A DNA stretch of 64,000 nt from Motilimonas pumila (GCF_003596335.1 NZ_QZCH01000011.1:1-64000); one strand, 5' to 3'; positions 37,075 through 47,071 are shown, counted from the first letter of the stretch. Translations and numbers: made by a program. The notes: generated by a model from the sequence alone, not told the origin.

Positions 37075-38286
37075 TTATACTTTTTTGAAAACTAAGGTCG
37101 CGTTAGTGCCACCAAAACCGAAACTGTTAGACATGACCGTAGTCAGTTCTGCTTTCTCAGATTGGTTTTTAACAATTGGCAAACCTTCAGCCTTTTCGTC
37201 AGCTTCATCAATGTTGATGCTCGGCGCAATAAAACCGTGTTCAACCATTAATAGACTGTATATGGCTTCGTGCACACCGGCAGCACCTAAGGCATGACCC
37301 GTCATTGATTTAGTGGCACTGATTTTTGGTGCATCGCCACCGAATACTTCTTGAATAGCTTCTAATTCACGCACATCGCCTACAGGCGTCGAAGTACCAT
37401 GAGTGTTTAGGTAGTCAATTTTGCTGTCTACCGTAGCCATTGCTTGTTTCATACAGCGCACGGCACCTTCACCAGAAGGCGCAACCATGTCATAGCCATC
37501 TGACGTTGCTCCATAACCGACTACTTCACCGTAAATTTTGGCGCCGCGAGCCAGTGCATGCTCAAGCTCTTCAACAACAACCATGCCGCCGCCACCAGAG
37601 ATAACAAAGCCGTCGCGATTGGCATCGTAAGTACGAGATGCTTTTTCTGGAGTTTCGTTATATTTAGTAGAAAGTGCGCCCATGGCGTCAAATTCCATCG
37701 CTAGTGTCCAGTGAAGCTCTTCACCACCACCGGCAAACACCACGTCTTGCTTACCCAGTTGAATAAGTTCAAGGGCATTACCAATACAGTGAGCACTGGT
37801 CGCACACGCCGAACTAATAGAATAGTTCACGCCTTTAATCTTGAACGGCGTTGCCAAACAAGCCGAAGTAGTACTGGCCATTGTTCTTGGCACCATGTAA
37901 GGGCCTACACGTTTAACGCCTTTTGCGCGAAGGATATCCGCAGCTGCAACTTGGTTTTCTGATGAACCACCACCAGAGCCTACCACTAGACCCGTACGTT
38001 CATTTGACACTTGCTCATCGGTTAGCTTGGAATCATCAATGGCTTGCTGCATTGCGAGGTAAGCAAAACCTGCCGCGTCACCCATAAAGCGCATCACTTT
38101 ACGGTCAATATGATCTTTTGGGGTCACACCCAATGCGCCCCATACGTGGCTGCGCATATTTACTTCAGCAAACTGCTCAGAAAAACGGATACCGGATTTG
38201 CCTTGTTGTAGTGATTCGAGTACTTCTTCTTTATTGTTACCAATACTAGAAATAACACCGATACCTGTAATGACTGCTCTTCTCAT
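37075..38286 (-). CDS. fabB: 3-oxoacyl-ACP synthase I
   Basis: FabB elongates acyl-ACP and is needed for unsaturated fatty acid synthesis. The active Cys is in [15 protein letters not shown] (about 163), and the two His occur in [12 protein letters not shown] and [15 protein letters not shown]. The start [17 protein letters not shown] matches FabB rather than FabF, and 403 residues is typical. It is divergent from mnmC, with a FadR-like half operator in the gap. Confidence 0.96.
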   Translation of the reverse strand: MRRAVITGIGVISSIGNNKEEVLESLQQGKSGIRFSEQFAEVNMRSHVWGALGVTPKDHIDRKVMRFMGDAAGFAYLAMQQAIDDSKLTDEQVSNERTGLVVGSGGGSSENQVAAADILRAKGVKRVGPYMVPRTMASTTSACLATPFKIKGVNYSISSACATSAHCIGNALELIQLGKQDVVFAGGGEELHWTLAMEFDAMGALSTKYNETPEKASRTYDANRDGFVISGGGGMVVVEELEHALARGAKIYGEVVGYGATSDGYDMVAPSGEGAVRCMKQAMATVDSKIDYLNTHGTSTPVGDVRELEAIQEVFGGDAPKISATKSMTGHALGAAGVHEAIYSLLMVEHGFIAPSINIDEADEKAEGLPIVKNQSEKAELTTVMSNSFGFGGTNATLVFKKV

Positions 38287-38340
38287 TTATAGACCCTGTG
38301 GTTCTCTTGTTGCCGACCATAATAGCATTTAGTTTATGAC

Positions 38341-38357
38341 AACTGGTCGGATTTCGA
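38341..38357 (-). promoter_or_regulatory. Possible FadR site upstream of fabB
   Basis: AACTGGTCGGA matches the left part of the FadR operator pattern (AACTGGTCNGACC type), but the right part (TTTCGA) is poor. FadR activates fabB in E. coli, so the place is apt. Low certainty. Confidence 0.35.
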
Positions 38358-38408
38358 CAATTTAAGGTAAAATCGGTGACATCATGCCATAACTAAGAAT
38401 TTTTTGCT

Positions 38409-40409
38409 TTGTTAAATCAAAAACTCCAGCAGGCCGACTTAAGTTGGAACCAAGAAGGGACACCCACATCGACTCAATTTGATGATGTATATTTCTCCAA
38501 CAATAATGGCCAGCAAGAAAGTCAGTACGTATTTTTAGCGGGGAATCAGCTCTCTGAGCGGTGGCAAGTCCACTCCCATCGCCATTTTGTCATTGCCGAA
38601 ACAGGCTTTGGTACTGGGCTGAATTTTTTAAACAGCTGGCAGGCATTTGACGAATTTAAAGTTCGCCAAGGGGATCAAGAATCGCCACTGCAGCGATTGT
38701 ATTTTATCAGCTTTGAGAAATACCCTTTGAGCCAAAGCGATTTGCAACAAGCATTACAGCAATGGCCACAATTACAACAATATGCGGCCCAGTTAATTGC
38801 CAAGTACCCCTACGCAACGCCGGGTTGTCACCGCCTCATGTTCGACAATGGCCGAGTGGTTCTTGATTTATGGCTTGGGGACATTCATGACAGCTTACCC
38901 AATATGTTTGTACCACCACAAGGACTGGTAGACGCATGGTTTTTAGATGGCTTTGCGCCAAGTAAAAACCCAGATATGTGGTCACCTGAGTTATTTTCAC
39001 AAATGGCGCGACTGGCCAAACATGATGCGACATTGGCCACCTTTACTGCCGCAGGCTTTGTTCGCCGTGGCCTCATTGACGCAGGCTTCACCATGGCTAA
39101 GCGCAAAGGTTATGGCTACAAACGGGAAATGCTCGTGGGTCGCTTCGAGCGCGATACCCATCCATTGCAAAGGGATTTCACCGAGCGAGCGGTCACCGCT
39201 CCTTATCAAGATGTCTGCATTATCGGCGGCGGTTTAGCCAGTGCGAGTTTGGCTTTTGCTTTGGTCAATAAAGGGGTTAAAGTTCATTTACACTGCCAAG
39301 ATCACAAGCCAGCCCAAGGCGCGTCGGGTAATCGTCAAGGCGCTTTATATCCGCTATTAACCCCCGATAACGCAACCAACAGCCACTTTTATTGTCATGC
39401 ATTTCAATTTAGCCAACAACAAATTGAAGCATTCAAAGCAGTCGTTGACCACGATTTTTGCGGTGTGCTTGAGTTAGCCTATCGCGATAAAGCCATCGCC
39501 AAGCGCGATAAGGTAATGGCTGCCGAATACCCCAAGGCCCTGGTTTACAACACTTCTGCAAAGCAAAGTGAAGAACTTGCAGGCGTCGAAATAGACTTGC
39601 CCGGGCTTTGTTATCCTGATGGCGCGTGGTTAAGCCCGCGTCAGTTAACACAAGCATTACTGGAGGATGCGCAAAAAAGTGGGCTGTTAACCTTGCATCT
39701 CAACAGCCAGATCATTGCCTTTTCAGAAAGTAAACAAGGGGTGAGCATTACCGACCAAGAGCAAAAAAACTATCAGGCTAGCGCAATCATATTGGCTAAT
39801 GGCGCCAATATCCTGCAGTTTGAGCAGGCCGCCGAGTTGCCACTTTTTCCAGTAAGAGGTCAAGTCAGTCATATTGATACAAATACAGTACTGGCGCCGC
39901 TTAAGCGGGTACTTTGCTACCAAGGATACTTAACCCCTGCGCACAATGGCCAACATTGTATTGGCGCAAGTTATGGCCGAAACAAAGATGACACTGCATT
40001 CAGTGAAGCAGAGCAGCAAGAAAACAAACAAAAAATTGTCACGTCTTTTTCACAACAAGACTGGCCAAATACAGTAGATGTGTCGACCTTAAAAGGGCGC
40101 GTGAGTGTTCGCTGTGGCACCCGCGATAACCTCCCCTTTGTCGGCAAACTGCCAAATAAACCGGCCTACCTTACTTCGGCATTAAACAGTAACAAAAAGG
40201 AAGTAAGTATACCGGAAGCATTGAGTTATCAGCATGTATTTGCCTTTACGGCATTAGGCTCACGCGGAATATGCACAGCCCCACTCTTAGCCGAGCTAAT
40301 GGCCTCTGAATTAACTGCTGAGCCCTTACCGGTGGGGCTCGACGGTTTGTTCAACCTTAACCCGAACCGATACTGGGTGAGGAGCATAAAAAAAGGAAGG
40401 CCTTTTTAG
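38409..40409 (+). CDS. mnmC: Bifunctional tRNA mnm5s2U biosynthesis protein
   Basis: MnmC finishes the mnm5s2U modification at the wobble base. The N-terminal methyltransferase (about 1-245) holds FDDVYFSNNNG, AETGFGTGLNFLNSW and DAWFLDGFAPSKNPDMW. The C-terminal FAD oxidase (about 265-660) starts with VCIIGGGLASASLAFAL. The start is a TTG that aligns with the family N terminus; no ATG is better. 666 residues is the usual size. Confidence 0.93.
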   Translation: MLNQKLQQADLSWNQEGTPTSTQFDDVYFSNNNGQQESQYVFLAGNQLSERWQVHSHRHFVIAETGFGTGLNFLNSWQAFDEFKVRQGDQESPLQRLYFISFEKYPLSQSDLQQALQQWPQLQQYAAQLIAKYPYATPGCHRLMFDNGRVVLDLWLGDIHDSLPNMFVPPQGLVDAWFLDGFAPSKNPDMWSPELFSQMARLAKHDATLATFTAAGFVRRGLIDAGFTMAKRKGYGYKREMLVGRFERDTHPLQRDFTERAVTAPYQDVCIIGGGLASASLAFALVNKGVKVHLHCQDHKPAQGASGNRQGALYPLLTPDNATNSHFYCHAFQFSQQQIEAFKAVVDHDFCGVLELAYRDKAIAKRDKVMAAEYPKALVYNTSAKQSEELAGVEIDLPGLCYPDGAWLSPRQLTQALLEDAQKSGLLTLHLNSQIIAFSESKQGVSITDQEQKNYQASAIILANGANILQFEQAAELPLFPVRGQVSHIDTNTVLAPLKRVLCYQGYLTPAHNGQHCIGASYGRNKDDTAFSEAEQQENKQKIVTSFSQQDWPNTVDVSTLKGRVSVRCGTRDNLPFVGKLPNKPAYLTSALNSNKKEVSIPEALSYQHVFAFTALGSRGICTAPLLAELMASELTAEPLPVGLDGLFNLNPNRYWVRSIKKGRPF

Positions 40410-40421
40410 GTCTTCCTTTTT
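40390..40421 (+). terminator. mnmC terminator
   Basis: A 14-bp stem with one G-T pair (AAAAAGGAAGGCCT and partner) and TTTT loop overlapping the mnmC end, U-rich on both strands. Confidence 0.85.
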
Positions 40422-40455
40422 ACGCGTCATTAAAGGTTTCGCAATTATAGCTGGC

Positions 40456-41052
40456 TTATTGGAAAGTCAGCTTGCGCTTTCTGTCATATTCGTCGCTTAC
40501 TTTGCGCGCTTTTGTAAGTAAATTAAAACCACGTTTGTCAATGGCTTTTTGAATAGTATCACAACTGCCTTTGGCAGCGGCTTGTTGAATATCCGCAATC
40601 AGTTCGTCAGCGGCATCAATCACGATGTCTTTATGACCCGTTTCATGATCAAGCAATGCACCTAAGTATATTTGCCAGTTTTGCTGCGACTTCTCTGACT
40701 GGTCATCGACGTTTAACCAACGCGGCACAACAATTTCAATGTCAATGTCAACCGTGGCGTTACCAATCCGGCACATATTGGTTTTTTTCTCAAATAACAG
40801 CTGCCAGTTCATGTGGTAGCTAGCCTTACCCGCCGCTTTGTTACCTGCTTGACCGGCTGGGCCAACTAGTCTAACTTTTTGGAATAACTCATATAAACTT
40901 TCAGCTTCAATATCATAAAACCTAAAGTTCACATTCACATTTGGAGCAAGTTGTTTTAGTTTTGGGGACGGTTCCCAGCTATTTGCTGTCGCATTAGATA
41001 AGCCTAAAGACAAGCTACAAAACAACAATGAGAGCAATGTTAAGCGTTTCAT
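40456..41052 (-). CDS. DUF922 family predicted secreted zinc protease
   Basis: A signal peptide (about 1-23, ending ATAN) precedes a domain of the DUF922 family. It contains YHMNWQLLFEKKTNMCRIGNA and the zinc-type motif LLDHETGHKDI (HExxH, about residue 137), so peptidase activity is plausible but untested. The single mature Cys pair is far apart (MCRIG and GSCDTIQ). It is convergent with mnmC. Confidence 0.78.
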   Translation of the reverse strand: MKRLTLLSLLFCSLSLGLSNATANSWEPSPKLKQLAPNVNVNFRFYDIEAESLYELFQKVRLVGPAGQAGNKAAGKASYHMNWQLLFEKKTNMCRIGNATVDIDIEIVVPRWLNVDDQSEKSQQNWQIYLGALLDHETGHKDIVIDAADELIADIQQAAAKGSCDTIQKAIDKRGFNLLTKARKVSDEYDRKRKLTFQ

Positions 41053-41416
41053 TTTAATTAAAGATTTTCCCTGTGAATGACCACAAATGAATTAAATTCA
41101 GACCCATATTTCAAACGGACTCAAGCTAACATTCAGCGCCTAAATGAGCAAGTTCGCAGTTCAAAGTTTTGAGTAATGACAAAGCAAAAATACCAATTTT
41201 GTTATTGTCCCAGAATCAAAAGCCTGAAAGCATGGCAAAAGTATGAAGACAGAGTGATAGGCACGCTAGATATTTCCACCAGTTATTATAGGTTTTGCCA
41301 AATAAAAACAGAGCTTTTAGTGAAAAAATAATCATATATAAAGAGAATTTGAACTCATACTGAGTATTAAGACGTTATCTCTTTTATCATGATCGAAAGT
41401 GTTTTAAGGATAAACT
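41053..41416. other. Intergenic stretch before the signalling operon
   Basis: AT-rich DNA between two diverging genes. It should hold the promoters of both, but I could not pick a -10/-35 pair with confidence. No gene was seen. Confidence 0.4.
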
Positions 41417-42574
41417 ATGTCTTTACCAATTTTAATTTGCGACGACTCCTCCCTTGCTCGCAAACAAATGGCTCGAAGCTTACCCGATCACTGGGATGTG
41501 GACATAACATTTGCGACTCATGGCGGCGAAGGTATCGAAGCGATCCGCGCCGGCAAAGGCGATGTGGTATTTCTCGACTTGAATATGCCAGTGATGGACG
41601 GTTATGAAGTGCTAGAAGCGATATGCAAAGAAGATCTACCGGCCATGGTGATTGTTGTGTCCGGCGATGTACAACCTAAAGCCCATGAAAAGGTAATGGG
41701 TTTTGGGGCTCTCGATTTTATCAAAAAGCCTGTAAGCAAAGAAAAAATCGCTGATATACTAGTGAAGTACGGCATTGTGCAAGAGAAAGACTTGCTGCCC
41801 CCTCTCACTTCTCAAACATCACCCGATGAACCCGTTGCAGCGACACCTCAGCCAACTGAAAAGCCAGAGGCTAACGATGCGCCCGTTCAGGAAGCGGCAA
41901 AAGCGGTACCTGAGATTAGCACTGCGAAGCCAGATCTAGCTGGATTTAAAGAAAGCCCTTACACCGGGCCAAAGATAGTGTTAGAAAACAATATTCGCGA
42001 TGCTTACCAAGAAGTCGCGAACGTTGCGATGGGCCAAGCCGGCGACCTATTAGGTCAGCTGTTGGAAGCTTTTATCTCTTTGCCTATTCCCAACGTCAAC
42101 TTATTGGAAGTCAGCGAACTTACTATGGCATTGGCCTCGGCCGAAGAAGAAGACACCATTTCAGCGGTTTGCCAGGGTTATATCGGTGCTGGCATCGCTG
42201 GGGAAGCATTGATTCTGTTCCATGATTCGAGCTTTCAAGACATGGCAGATTTGATGGGCTTTAAAGGCACGCTTAATCGCCATTCAGAAATTGAAGTCAT
42301 GATGGACATATCCAACATTCTTATTGGTGCCTTCTTAAAAGGGTTTGCCGAACAACTGGACATGAGTTTTAGCCAAGGTCACCCTGTAGTGCTTGGCCAG
42401 CATTGCCAAATCTCGGAGTTGATGAGTGAAAACGCCAATCGTTGGCAGCAGACCTTAGCGATTGAGGTAAATTACTTAATTGAGAGCCATAATATTCATT
42501 GTGACTTACTAATGCTGTTTACCGAAGACTCCATCACCACCTTAAATAATAAACTAACTTATTTGTTGAACTAG
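41417..42574 (+). CDS. Response regulator with CheC-like phosphatase domain
   Basis: The N-terminal receiver (about 1-120) has the acidic pair CDDSS, the phospho-Asp in VVFLDLNMPVMDGYE and the Lys in ALDFIKKPVS. A Pro/Glu-rich linker (about 130-185) leads to a CheC/CheX-type domain (about 195-380). Its two active-site helices are visible as AYQEVANVAMGQAGDLL (E-x2-N) and VMMDISNILIGAFLKGF (D in place of the usual E). Such domains dephosphorylate receiver proteins. It could act on its own or another receiver. The cyclase gene starts two bases later, so the pair probably forms one circuit. Targets are unknown. Confidence 0.82.
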   Translation: MSLPILICDDSSLARKQMARSLPDHWDVDITFATHGGEGIEAIRAGKGDVVFLDLNMPVMDGYEVLEAICKEDLPAMVIVVSGDVQPKAHEKVMGFGALDFIKKPVSKEKIADILVKYGIVQEKDLLPPLTSQTSPDEPVAATPQPTEKPEANDAPVQEAAKAVPEISTAKPDLAGFKESPYTGPKIVLENNIRDAYQEVANVAMGQAGDLLGQLLEAFISLPIPNVNLLEVSELTMALASAEEEDTISAVCQGYIGAGIAGEALILFHDSSFQDMADLMGFKGTLNRHSEIEVMMDISNILIGAFLKGFAEQLDMSFSQGHPVVLGQHCQISELMSENANRWQQTLAIEVNYLIESHNIHCDLLMLFTEDSITTLNNKLTYLLN

Positions 42575-42576
42575 CC

Positions 42577-43530
42577 ATGAATACTGGATTTGATTTAAAA
42601 GAGTTCCACTGGATGGTCGAGATGGTACAAACCATTGATGTTGGCTTAGTGGTATTAGACCGAGAATATAAAATTCAAGCATGGAATGGCTTTATGGAGA
42701 ACCACAGCGGCAAAGGCGCTAGTAAGGTTCAAAATGCCAATATGTTTGATGCTTTTGAAGAGCTACCCGCAGACTGGATGATGCATAAAATTCAATCTGT
42801 GTTTATGCTCAAAAACCGTGCGTTTACCACTTGGGAACAGCGTCCGCACATCTTTAAGTTTAAAAACTATCGCCCTATTACTGGCACGGCTGAGTTCATG
42901 TATCAAAACATGACCATTATACCGCTGCTTAACCTCAACGGTGAAGTGTCTCACGTCAGCTTGATTATCTATGATGTAACCGATAGCGCGGTGAATAAAC
43001 TGCAACTTAAAGACGTTAATGATCAGCTAAAAGATTTAAGCCGAATTGACGCGCTGACACAGCTGTTTAATCGTGGCCACTGGGAGTCCCAATTTAGCCA
43101 AGAATTTATCCGCTACAAGCGTACCGAACAAGCAACCAGCTTGGTCATATTTGATATCGACCACTTTAAAAAGGTCAATGATACTTATGGCCATCAGGCT
43201 GGAGACAAAGTTATTCAAGCGGTGTCTCAATGTGTGCGTGATAACCTTCGCGAATCTGACGTTGCTGGGCGTTATGGCGGAGAAGAATTTACCGTATACC
43301 TGGTCGACACCCAAGCTGATCATGCCAAGGTGTTTGCTGAAAGATTACGCCAAGGCATTGAACAGTTAGTGGTGCATCATGATGGTACCGCCATTAACTT
43401 CACGGTCAGTTTAGGCGTAGCAGAAGTAAATAAAACAATGAAAACCCACAAGGAGTGGCTTGAAGCTGCCGACCAAGCCTTATACAAGGCCAAAGAAACG
43501 GGCCGCAACCAAGTTTGCATGGCAAAATAA
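42577..43530 (+). CDS. PAS-GGDEF diguanylate cyclase
   Basis: A PAS-like sensor domain (about 10-130, IDVGLVVLDREYKIQAWNGFMENHSG) is joined by a short coiled linker to a GGDEF domain (about 150-315). The active site reads RYGGEEF, and the inhibitory I-site RESD lies five residues before it, so product inhibition by c-di-GMP is expected. There is no membrane segment. It is co-transcribed with the receiver-CheC gene (2-base gap). Confidence 0.92.
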   Translation: MNTGFDLKEFHWMVEMVQTIDVGLVVLDREYKIQAWNGFMENHSGKGASKVQNANMFDAFEELPADWMMHKIQSVFMLKNRAFTTWEQRPHIFKFKNYRPITGTAEFMYQNMTIIPLLNLNGEVSHVSLIIYDVTDSAVNKLQLKDVNDQLKDLSRIDALTQLFNRGHWESQFSQEFIRYKRTEQATSLVIFDIDHFKKVNDTYGHQAGDKVIQAVSQCVRDNLRESDVAGRYGGEEFTVYLVDTQADHAKVFAERLRQGIEQLVVHHDGTAINFTVSLGVAEVNKTMKTHKEWLEAADQALYKAKETGRNQVCMAK

Positions 43531-43603
43531 TCTAAACTAAGCGCTAAGCTTTGGCTTGGCGCCTTAAATGGTTTGCAATATCGTCAATGCCTCCAGCAGG
43601 CTG

Positions 43604-43876
43604 TTACTGCTCGCCCGCACTTTGTAACCTTAGCCACATTTGCTCTACCAAAGCTTGATCCGGCGGGGCTAGCTCTTTAGCGTGATAAGCTTGTTGTAGG
43701 CTCTTGCTCATTTCCGAAATAAAGTCTTGCTTGGCTTCCAACTCTTGCTCCTCACATTTTGCTAAGGCAACGCTCAAGTGACCCGATAAGTAACCCGATG
43801 CAAATAACTCGTCGTCGTCACCTTGGTCTAAAATGTCGCCGATAACCTGCTCAATCGCGTGATAAAAATCATGCAT
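43604..43876 (-). CDS. yfcL: YfcL family protein
   Basis: A small acidic helical protein (90 residues). DDELFASGYLSGHLSVALA and ELAPPDQALVEQMW match the YfcL family, whose gene in E. coli also sits between mnmC and epmC. The function is unknown. Confidence 0.88.
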   Translation of the reverse strand: MHDFYHAIEQVIGDILDQGDDDELFASGYLSGHLSVALAKCEEQELEAKQDFISEMSKSLQQAYHAKELAPPDQALVEQMWLRLQSAGEQ

Positions 43877-44002
43877 GCTGTGACTCCTTAAAATAACCTG
43901 AACTCGGGATGATGAGTGTCGTAATCATATGATAAATAATAAAACTTTAATTAAGTACAAACTTACCACTCTCGAAATAACCTAATTTTGCCACAATACT
44001 GA

Positions 44003-44087
44003 TAGTTTGGTTCCTGTCAAGGCGGAGCCACATGTCCAATAGCCCGCTATTGGCAGTGGCGACAACGCAGAAAGGGACCCAAATAGC
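44003..44087. repeat. Structured intergenic element, possible dispersed repeat
   Basis: A nested stem-loop: CCAATAGC-CC-GCTATTGG at the core (44036-44053), GCCAC/GTGGC around it, and imperfect outer arms (TTTGGTTCC with GGGACCCAAA). The shape is that of a small palindromic repeat between epmC and yfcL. Other copies were not seen in this window. Confidence 0.45.
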
Positions 44088-44105
44088 TGTGTTGTGAGGC
44101 GCTGC

Positions 44106-44657
44106 TTATCCCGAGTTCAGGTTAAAATACATTCCTGAGTACTGAAATTGGGAAAATTGCAGCGCGGGCTGCTGATAAAATTGTCTGAGGACTTGACTCA
44201 ATTGCGCCATTCTTGGGTTTAAGCCCGCAATCAGTATTTGGCTGACTTCATCATGAACCCGGTGCTGAAATGCTAATCTGTCTATCGCAATGCCGGAAAG
44301 GTTATCAGCGCTAACATTAAACCCAAGGCCGCAGCTTTGACTTAATATCCACTCATACGCCTGCGGCCTGACTTCGACGCTTTCAAACGCTTTTTGCTGC
44401 TCGGCATCACGGCCATCGGGGGCATACCAATAGCCATAGTCTTCGATCAACCGCCGCTGCGGGCCCGCTACGCACCAATGCGCAATTTCATGCAACGCAC
44501 TGGTAAAAAAACCATGAGCAAAAATAATCCTGTGCACCTTACAATCGCCGTCTGCAGGCAAGTAGATGGGTTCGCTCTCTCCCGCGACAAGCATCGTATT
44601 GTGGGACGCTAAAAAACAATCATTGAAAATACGAATAAGGTCAGTGTACTGATGCAA
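44106..44657 (-). CDS. epmC: Elongation factor P hydroxylase
   Basis: EpmC (YfcM) hydroxylates the lysyl-lysine modification of EF-P. The metal motif is LHEIAHWC (HExxH), followed by the family phrase LIEDYGYWYAPDGRDAEQQKAFE and VRPQAYEWILS. 183 residues is typical. The gene order with yfcL and mnmC is conserved; the EF-P and epmA/epmB genes are not in this window. Confidence 0.93.
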   Translation of the reverse strand: MHQYTDLIRIFNDCFLASHNTMLVAGESEPIYLPADGDCKVHRIIFAHGFFTSALHEIAHWCVAGPQRRLIEDYGYWYAPDGRDAEQQKAFESVEVRPQAYEWILSQSCGLGFNVSADNLSGIAIDRLAFQHRVHDEVSQILIAGLNPRMAQLSQVLRQFYQQPALQFSQFQYSGMYFNLNSG

Positions 44658-44898
44658 TGAAATAATACCTAGAATACAAAATGGCCGTTAGTTATTTAAA
44701 GCCAGCCATAATACGCCGGCTCCGTGGTTGAGCATTCTACCTCCCCCGTATATTTTCACCAGTACAAAAGGGCTAAAACCTGCGGGTTTTACATTTTAGT
44801 CATATTTACTAATGCTTGTTAGCAACACGAGATTAAATGAGGGTTTTACTTTTCTGTTGCCGGCTTTTTCGCTATGGTGACTTCATCTAAAGTTATTT

Positions 44899-45960
44899 AT
44901 GACCCATATTATGCCTTTAAAAACAGATGAACTGAGAACGGAAAAACTCGATTACCTCATTACCCCTGCTGAGCTGGCTGAGCATCGTCCATTGACCGAC
45001 GCCGCTGCCGGTGTTGTGACCAGAGCGAGACGCGAAACAGAAGCGATTTTGTCTGGCGAAGATAAACGTTTATTGGTCATTGTTGGCCCCTGCTCTATTC
45101 ACGATCCAGAAGCGGGACTGGCCTATGCCAAACGTTTAGTTAAACTGAAAGATGAACTATCTGATGACTTGTGCATTGTCATGCGCACTTATTTTGAAAA
45201 GCCACGCACGGTAGTCGGCTGGAAAGGGTTAATCAACGATCCTGATCTTGATGGTAGCAATAACGTCAATAAAGGCATTACCCTTGCCCGCAATTTATTA
45301 CTCGATATCAATGAACTGGGTTTGGCCACCGCGACCGAGTTTCTCGATATGGTAACAGGGCAATACGTCGCGGACTTAATTACTTGGGGAGCGATAGGCG
45401 CCCGTACCACAGAGAGTCAAATCCACCGGGAAATGGCCTCGGCACTGTCTTGCCCTGTGGGCTTTAAAAATGGTACCGACGGTAACTTACAAATTGCGCT
45501 AGATGCCGTTCGAGCCGCCAAAGCCCGCCATATTTTTTATTCACCAGACAAGATTGGTCGCATGACCATATACAAAACGGCGGGAAACCCTTATGGCCAT
45601 ATCATCTTACGGGGCGGCAAAAGCCCCAATTACAGCGCCAAGCATATAGCTCAAGCTGAGCAGCAGCTGAGCGATGTCGGCTTGACACCTAGACTGGTAG
45701 TGGACTTTAGCCATGGCAACAGCTTAAAGCAGTATAAAAAACAGCTGGACGTCGCCAACGACATCATGGCGCAAATGCGTGCAGGCAGTAAATCGATTGC
45801 CGGAGTAATGATTGAAAGCTTTATCGAAGAAGGAAATCAAGCGGTAGAAGACGGTAAAGAATTAGTGTTTGGTAAGAGCATCACTGATGCATGTATCAAC
45901 TGGCAAGACACAGAGCTGCTTTTGAGAGATTTAGCTAAAGCCAGCAGAGAAAGCCGCTAA
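44899..45960 (+). CDS. aroH: 3-deoxy-7-phosphoheptulonate synthase (class I, AroH-like)
   Basis: DAHP synthase condenses PEP and erythrose 4-phosphate, the first step to aromatic amino acids. Motifs: LLVIVGPCSIHDPEAGLAY, MRTYFEKPRTVVGWKG, EFLDMVTGQYVADLITWGAI, GFKNGTDGN and VVDFSHGNS. Overall resemblance is highest to the Trp-sensitive isoform AroH (GARTTESQIHREMASALSC, KIGRMTIYKTAGNPYGHI), but the feedback amino acid cannot be proven. Either this ATG or one four codons later could start. No clear TrpR or TyrR operator was found. Confidence 0.88.
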   Translation: MTHIMPLKTDELRTEKLDYLITPAELAEHRPLTDAAAGVVTRARRETEAILSGEDKRLLVIVGPCSIHDPEAGLAYAKRLVKLKDELSDDLCIVMRTYFEKPRTVVGWKGLINDPDLDGSNNVNKGITLARNLLLDINELGLATATEFLDMVTGQYVADLITWGAIGARTTESQIHREMASALSCPVGFKNGTDGNLQIALDAVRAAKARHIFYSPDKIGRMTIYKTAGNPYGHIILRGGKSPNYSAKHIAQAEQQLSDVGLTPRLVVDFSHGNSLKQYKKQLDVANDIMAQMRAGSKSIAGVMIESFIEEGNQAVEDGKELVFGKSITDACINWQDTELLLRDLAKASRESR

Positions 45961-46003
45961 ACCCAACTCACACGCTTAAGCAACGCTTAATGTACGGCCC
46001 TTA

Positions 46004-46972
46004 TCACTTGTTATGGGCCGTTAAACACACTAAGGCCCTCGCACCCAGCTCTACTTTGTCATTGGCAAACAACAACCACTCTTGCTCCGCGTTCACTTTG
46101 ATAAGATTATCTTTTGTGTAAGCCAATATTTGCCCTTGTTGCGCACAGCTGAAATTGGCACCACAAGCAAAAGACGATAAACGAAAGCCGTTATCCCTCT
46201 TATAAATTTGCCGCAAAACATCAAACCGTTTAATTGCCAAAGGTTGGGGAGTCAATGTTTCAATGTCTCCCGTTTGTGACCATTGTAAAATGGCTTTTTG
46301 CCACGGCAATAAAGCGGCCATATCGACATCTTGCCAAGGCAAGTTATGACCTAGTTCAACGGTAATGGCTAACGCCCCTCGCAATGAGCTGCCATAACTT
46401 AAGGTGTGATTGATGTAGTGGGTATAAACAATGGCTTCCACCCCGAGGCTGCCGAGCCAGGGCTCTAGTTGATGAATTTCATCTTGTTGCGGACAATGTG
46501 GCACTAAGGCAAAGCTGGGGTACACAGATGGTCGAATACTTGAATGAAAATCAAGGTGATATTGCTTAGTTGGGTGCAAGTGATAAAAATGATCCAGCGC
46601 CGTTTCAATTTCAATGGCTCTTACCTGCTCTTGGCTTGCCTGAGTTGGACGCGGCTCAGCGGTAAATAATCGATTGAGGTTGGTTTGTATATAGCGCCGC
46701 TGCGCTTGAATGGCTGCAGGGTGGGCAAATATCAGTAAACACGCTTGGCGTGGTGGCTGCTTTAGCCAACAGTGTAATAAAGCGCCCGCTAACGCAATGG
46801 GAGTTATCTCATCGCCATGAACGCCGGCAGAGATAACCAAAGCCGCGTCAGCCACTCTAATGCGGGGTTGAAAATAAAAGATACCCGGCTGCCACACTTG
46901 GCACCAACCTTGTCGGTATGCGTTAGACACCTTCACCTCTAACGCGAGTCGGTCTAGATCAATGGGCTTCAT
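46004..46972 (-). CDS. astE: Succinylglutamate desuccinylase (AstE)
   Basis: AstE is the last enzyme of the arginine succinyltransferase pathway, releasing succinate from succinylglutamate. It is a zinc carboxypeptidase-like protein: VISAGVHGDEITPIAL holds the His and Glu ligands and YHLDFHSSIR the second His. Length (322) equals that of E. coli AstE. No other ast genes are nearby, which is common outside the enterics. A related AstE/AspA deacylase role is possible. Confidence 0.82.
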   Translation of the reverse strand: MKPIDLDRLALEVKVSNAYRQGWCQVWQPGIFYFQPRIRVADAALVISAGVHGDEITPIALAGALLHCWLKQPPRQACLLIFAHPAAIQAQRRYIQTNLNRLFTAEPRPTQASQEQVRAIEIETALDHFYHLHPTKQYHLDFHSSIRPSVYPSFALVPHCPQQDEIHQLEPWLGSLGVEAIVYTHYINHTLSYGSSLRGALAITVELGHNLPWQDVDMAALLPWQKAILQWSQTGDIETLTPQPLAIKRFDVLRQIYKRDNGFRLSSFACGANFSCAQQGQILAYTKDNLIKVNAEQEWLLFANDKVELGARALVCLTAHNK

Positions 46973-47071
46973 GTTTTATACCCCACCATCGCCATTTGCA
47001 CATAAAAGTTTATCAGATAGGCAAGCCATCTAAACAGCAGAGCACAGCAACCCGTATCGATACTCGCCCAT

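Noticed and set aside
44700-44898. TrpR or TyrR operator before the DAHP synthase gene
   Set aside because: TTTTACA-like fragments occur but no convincing palindrome with correct spacing.
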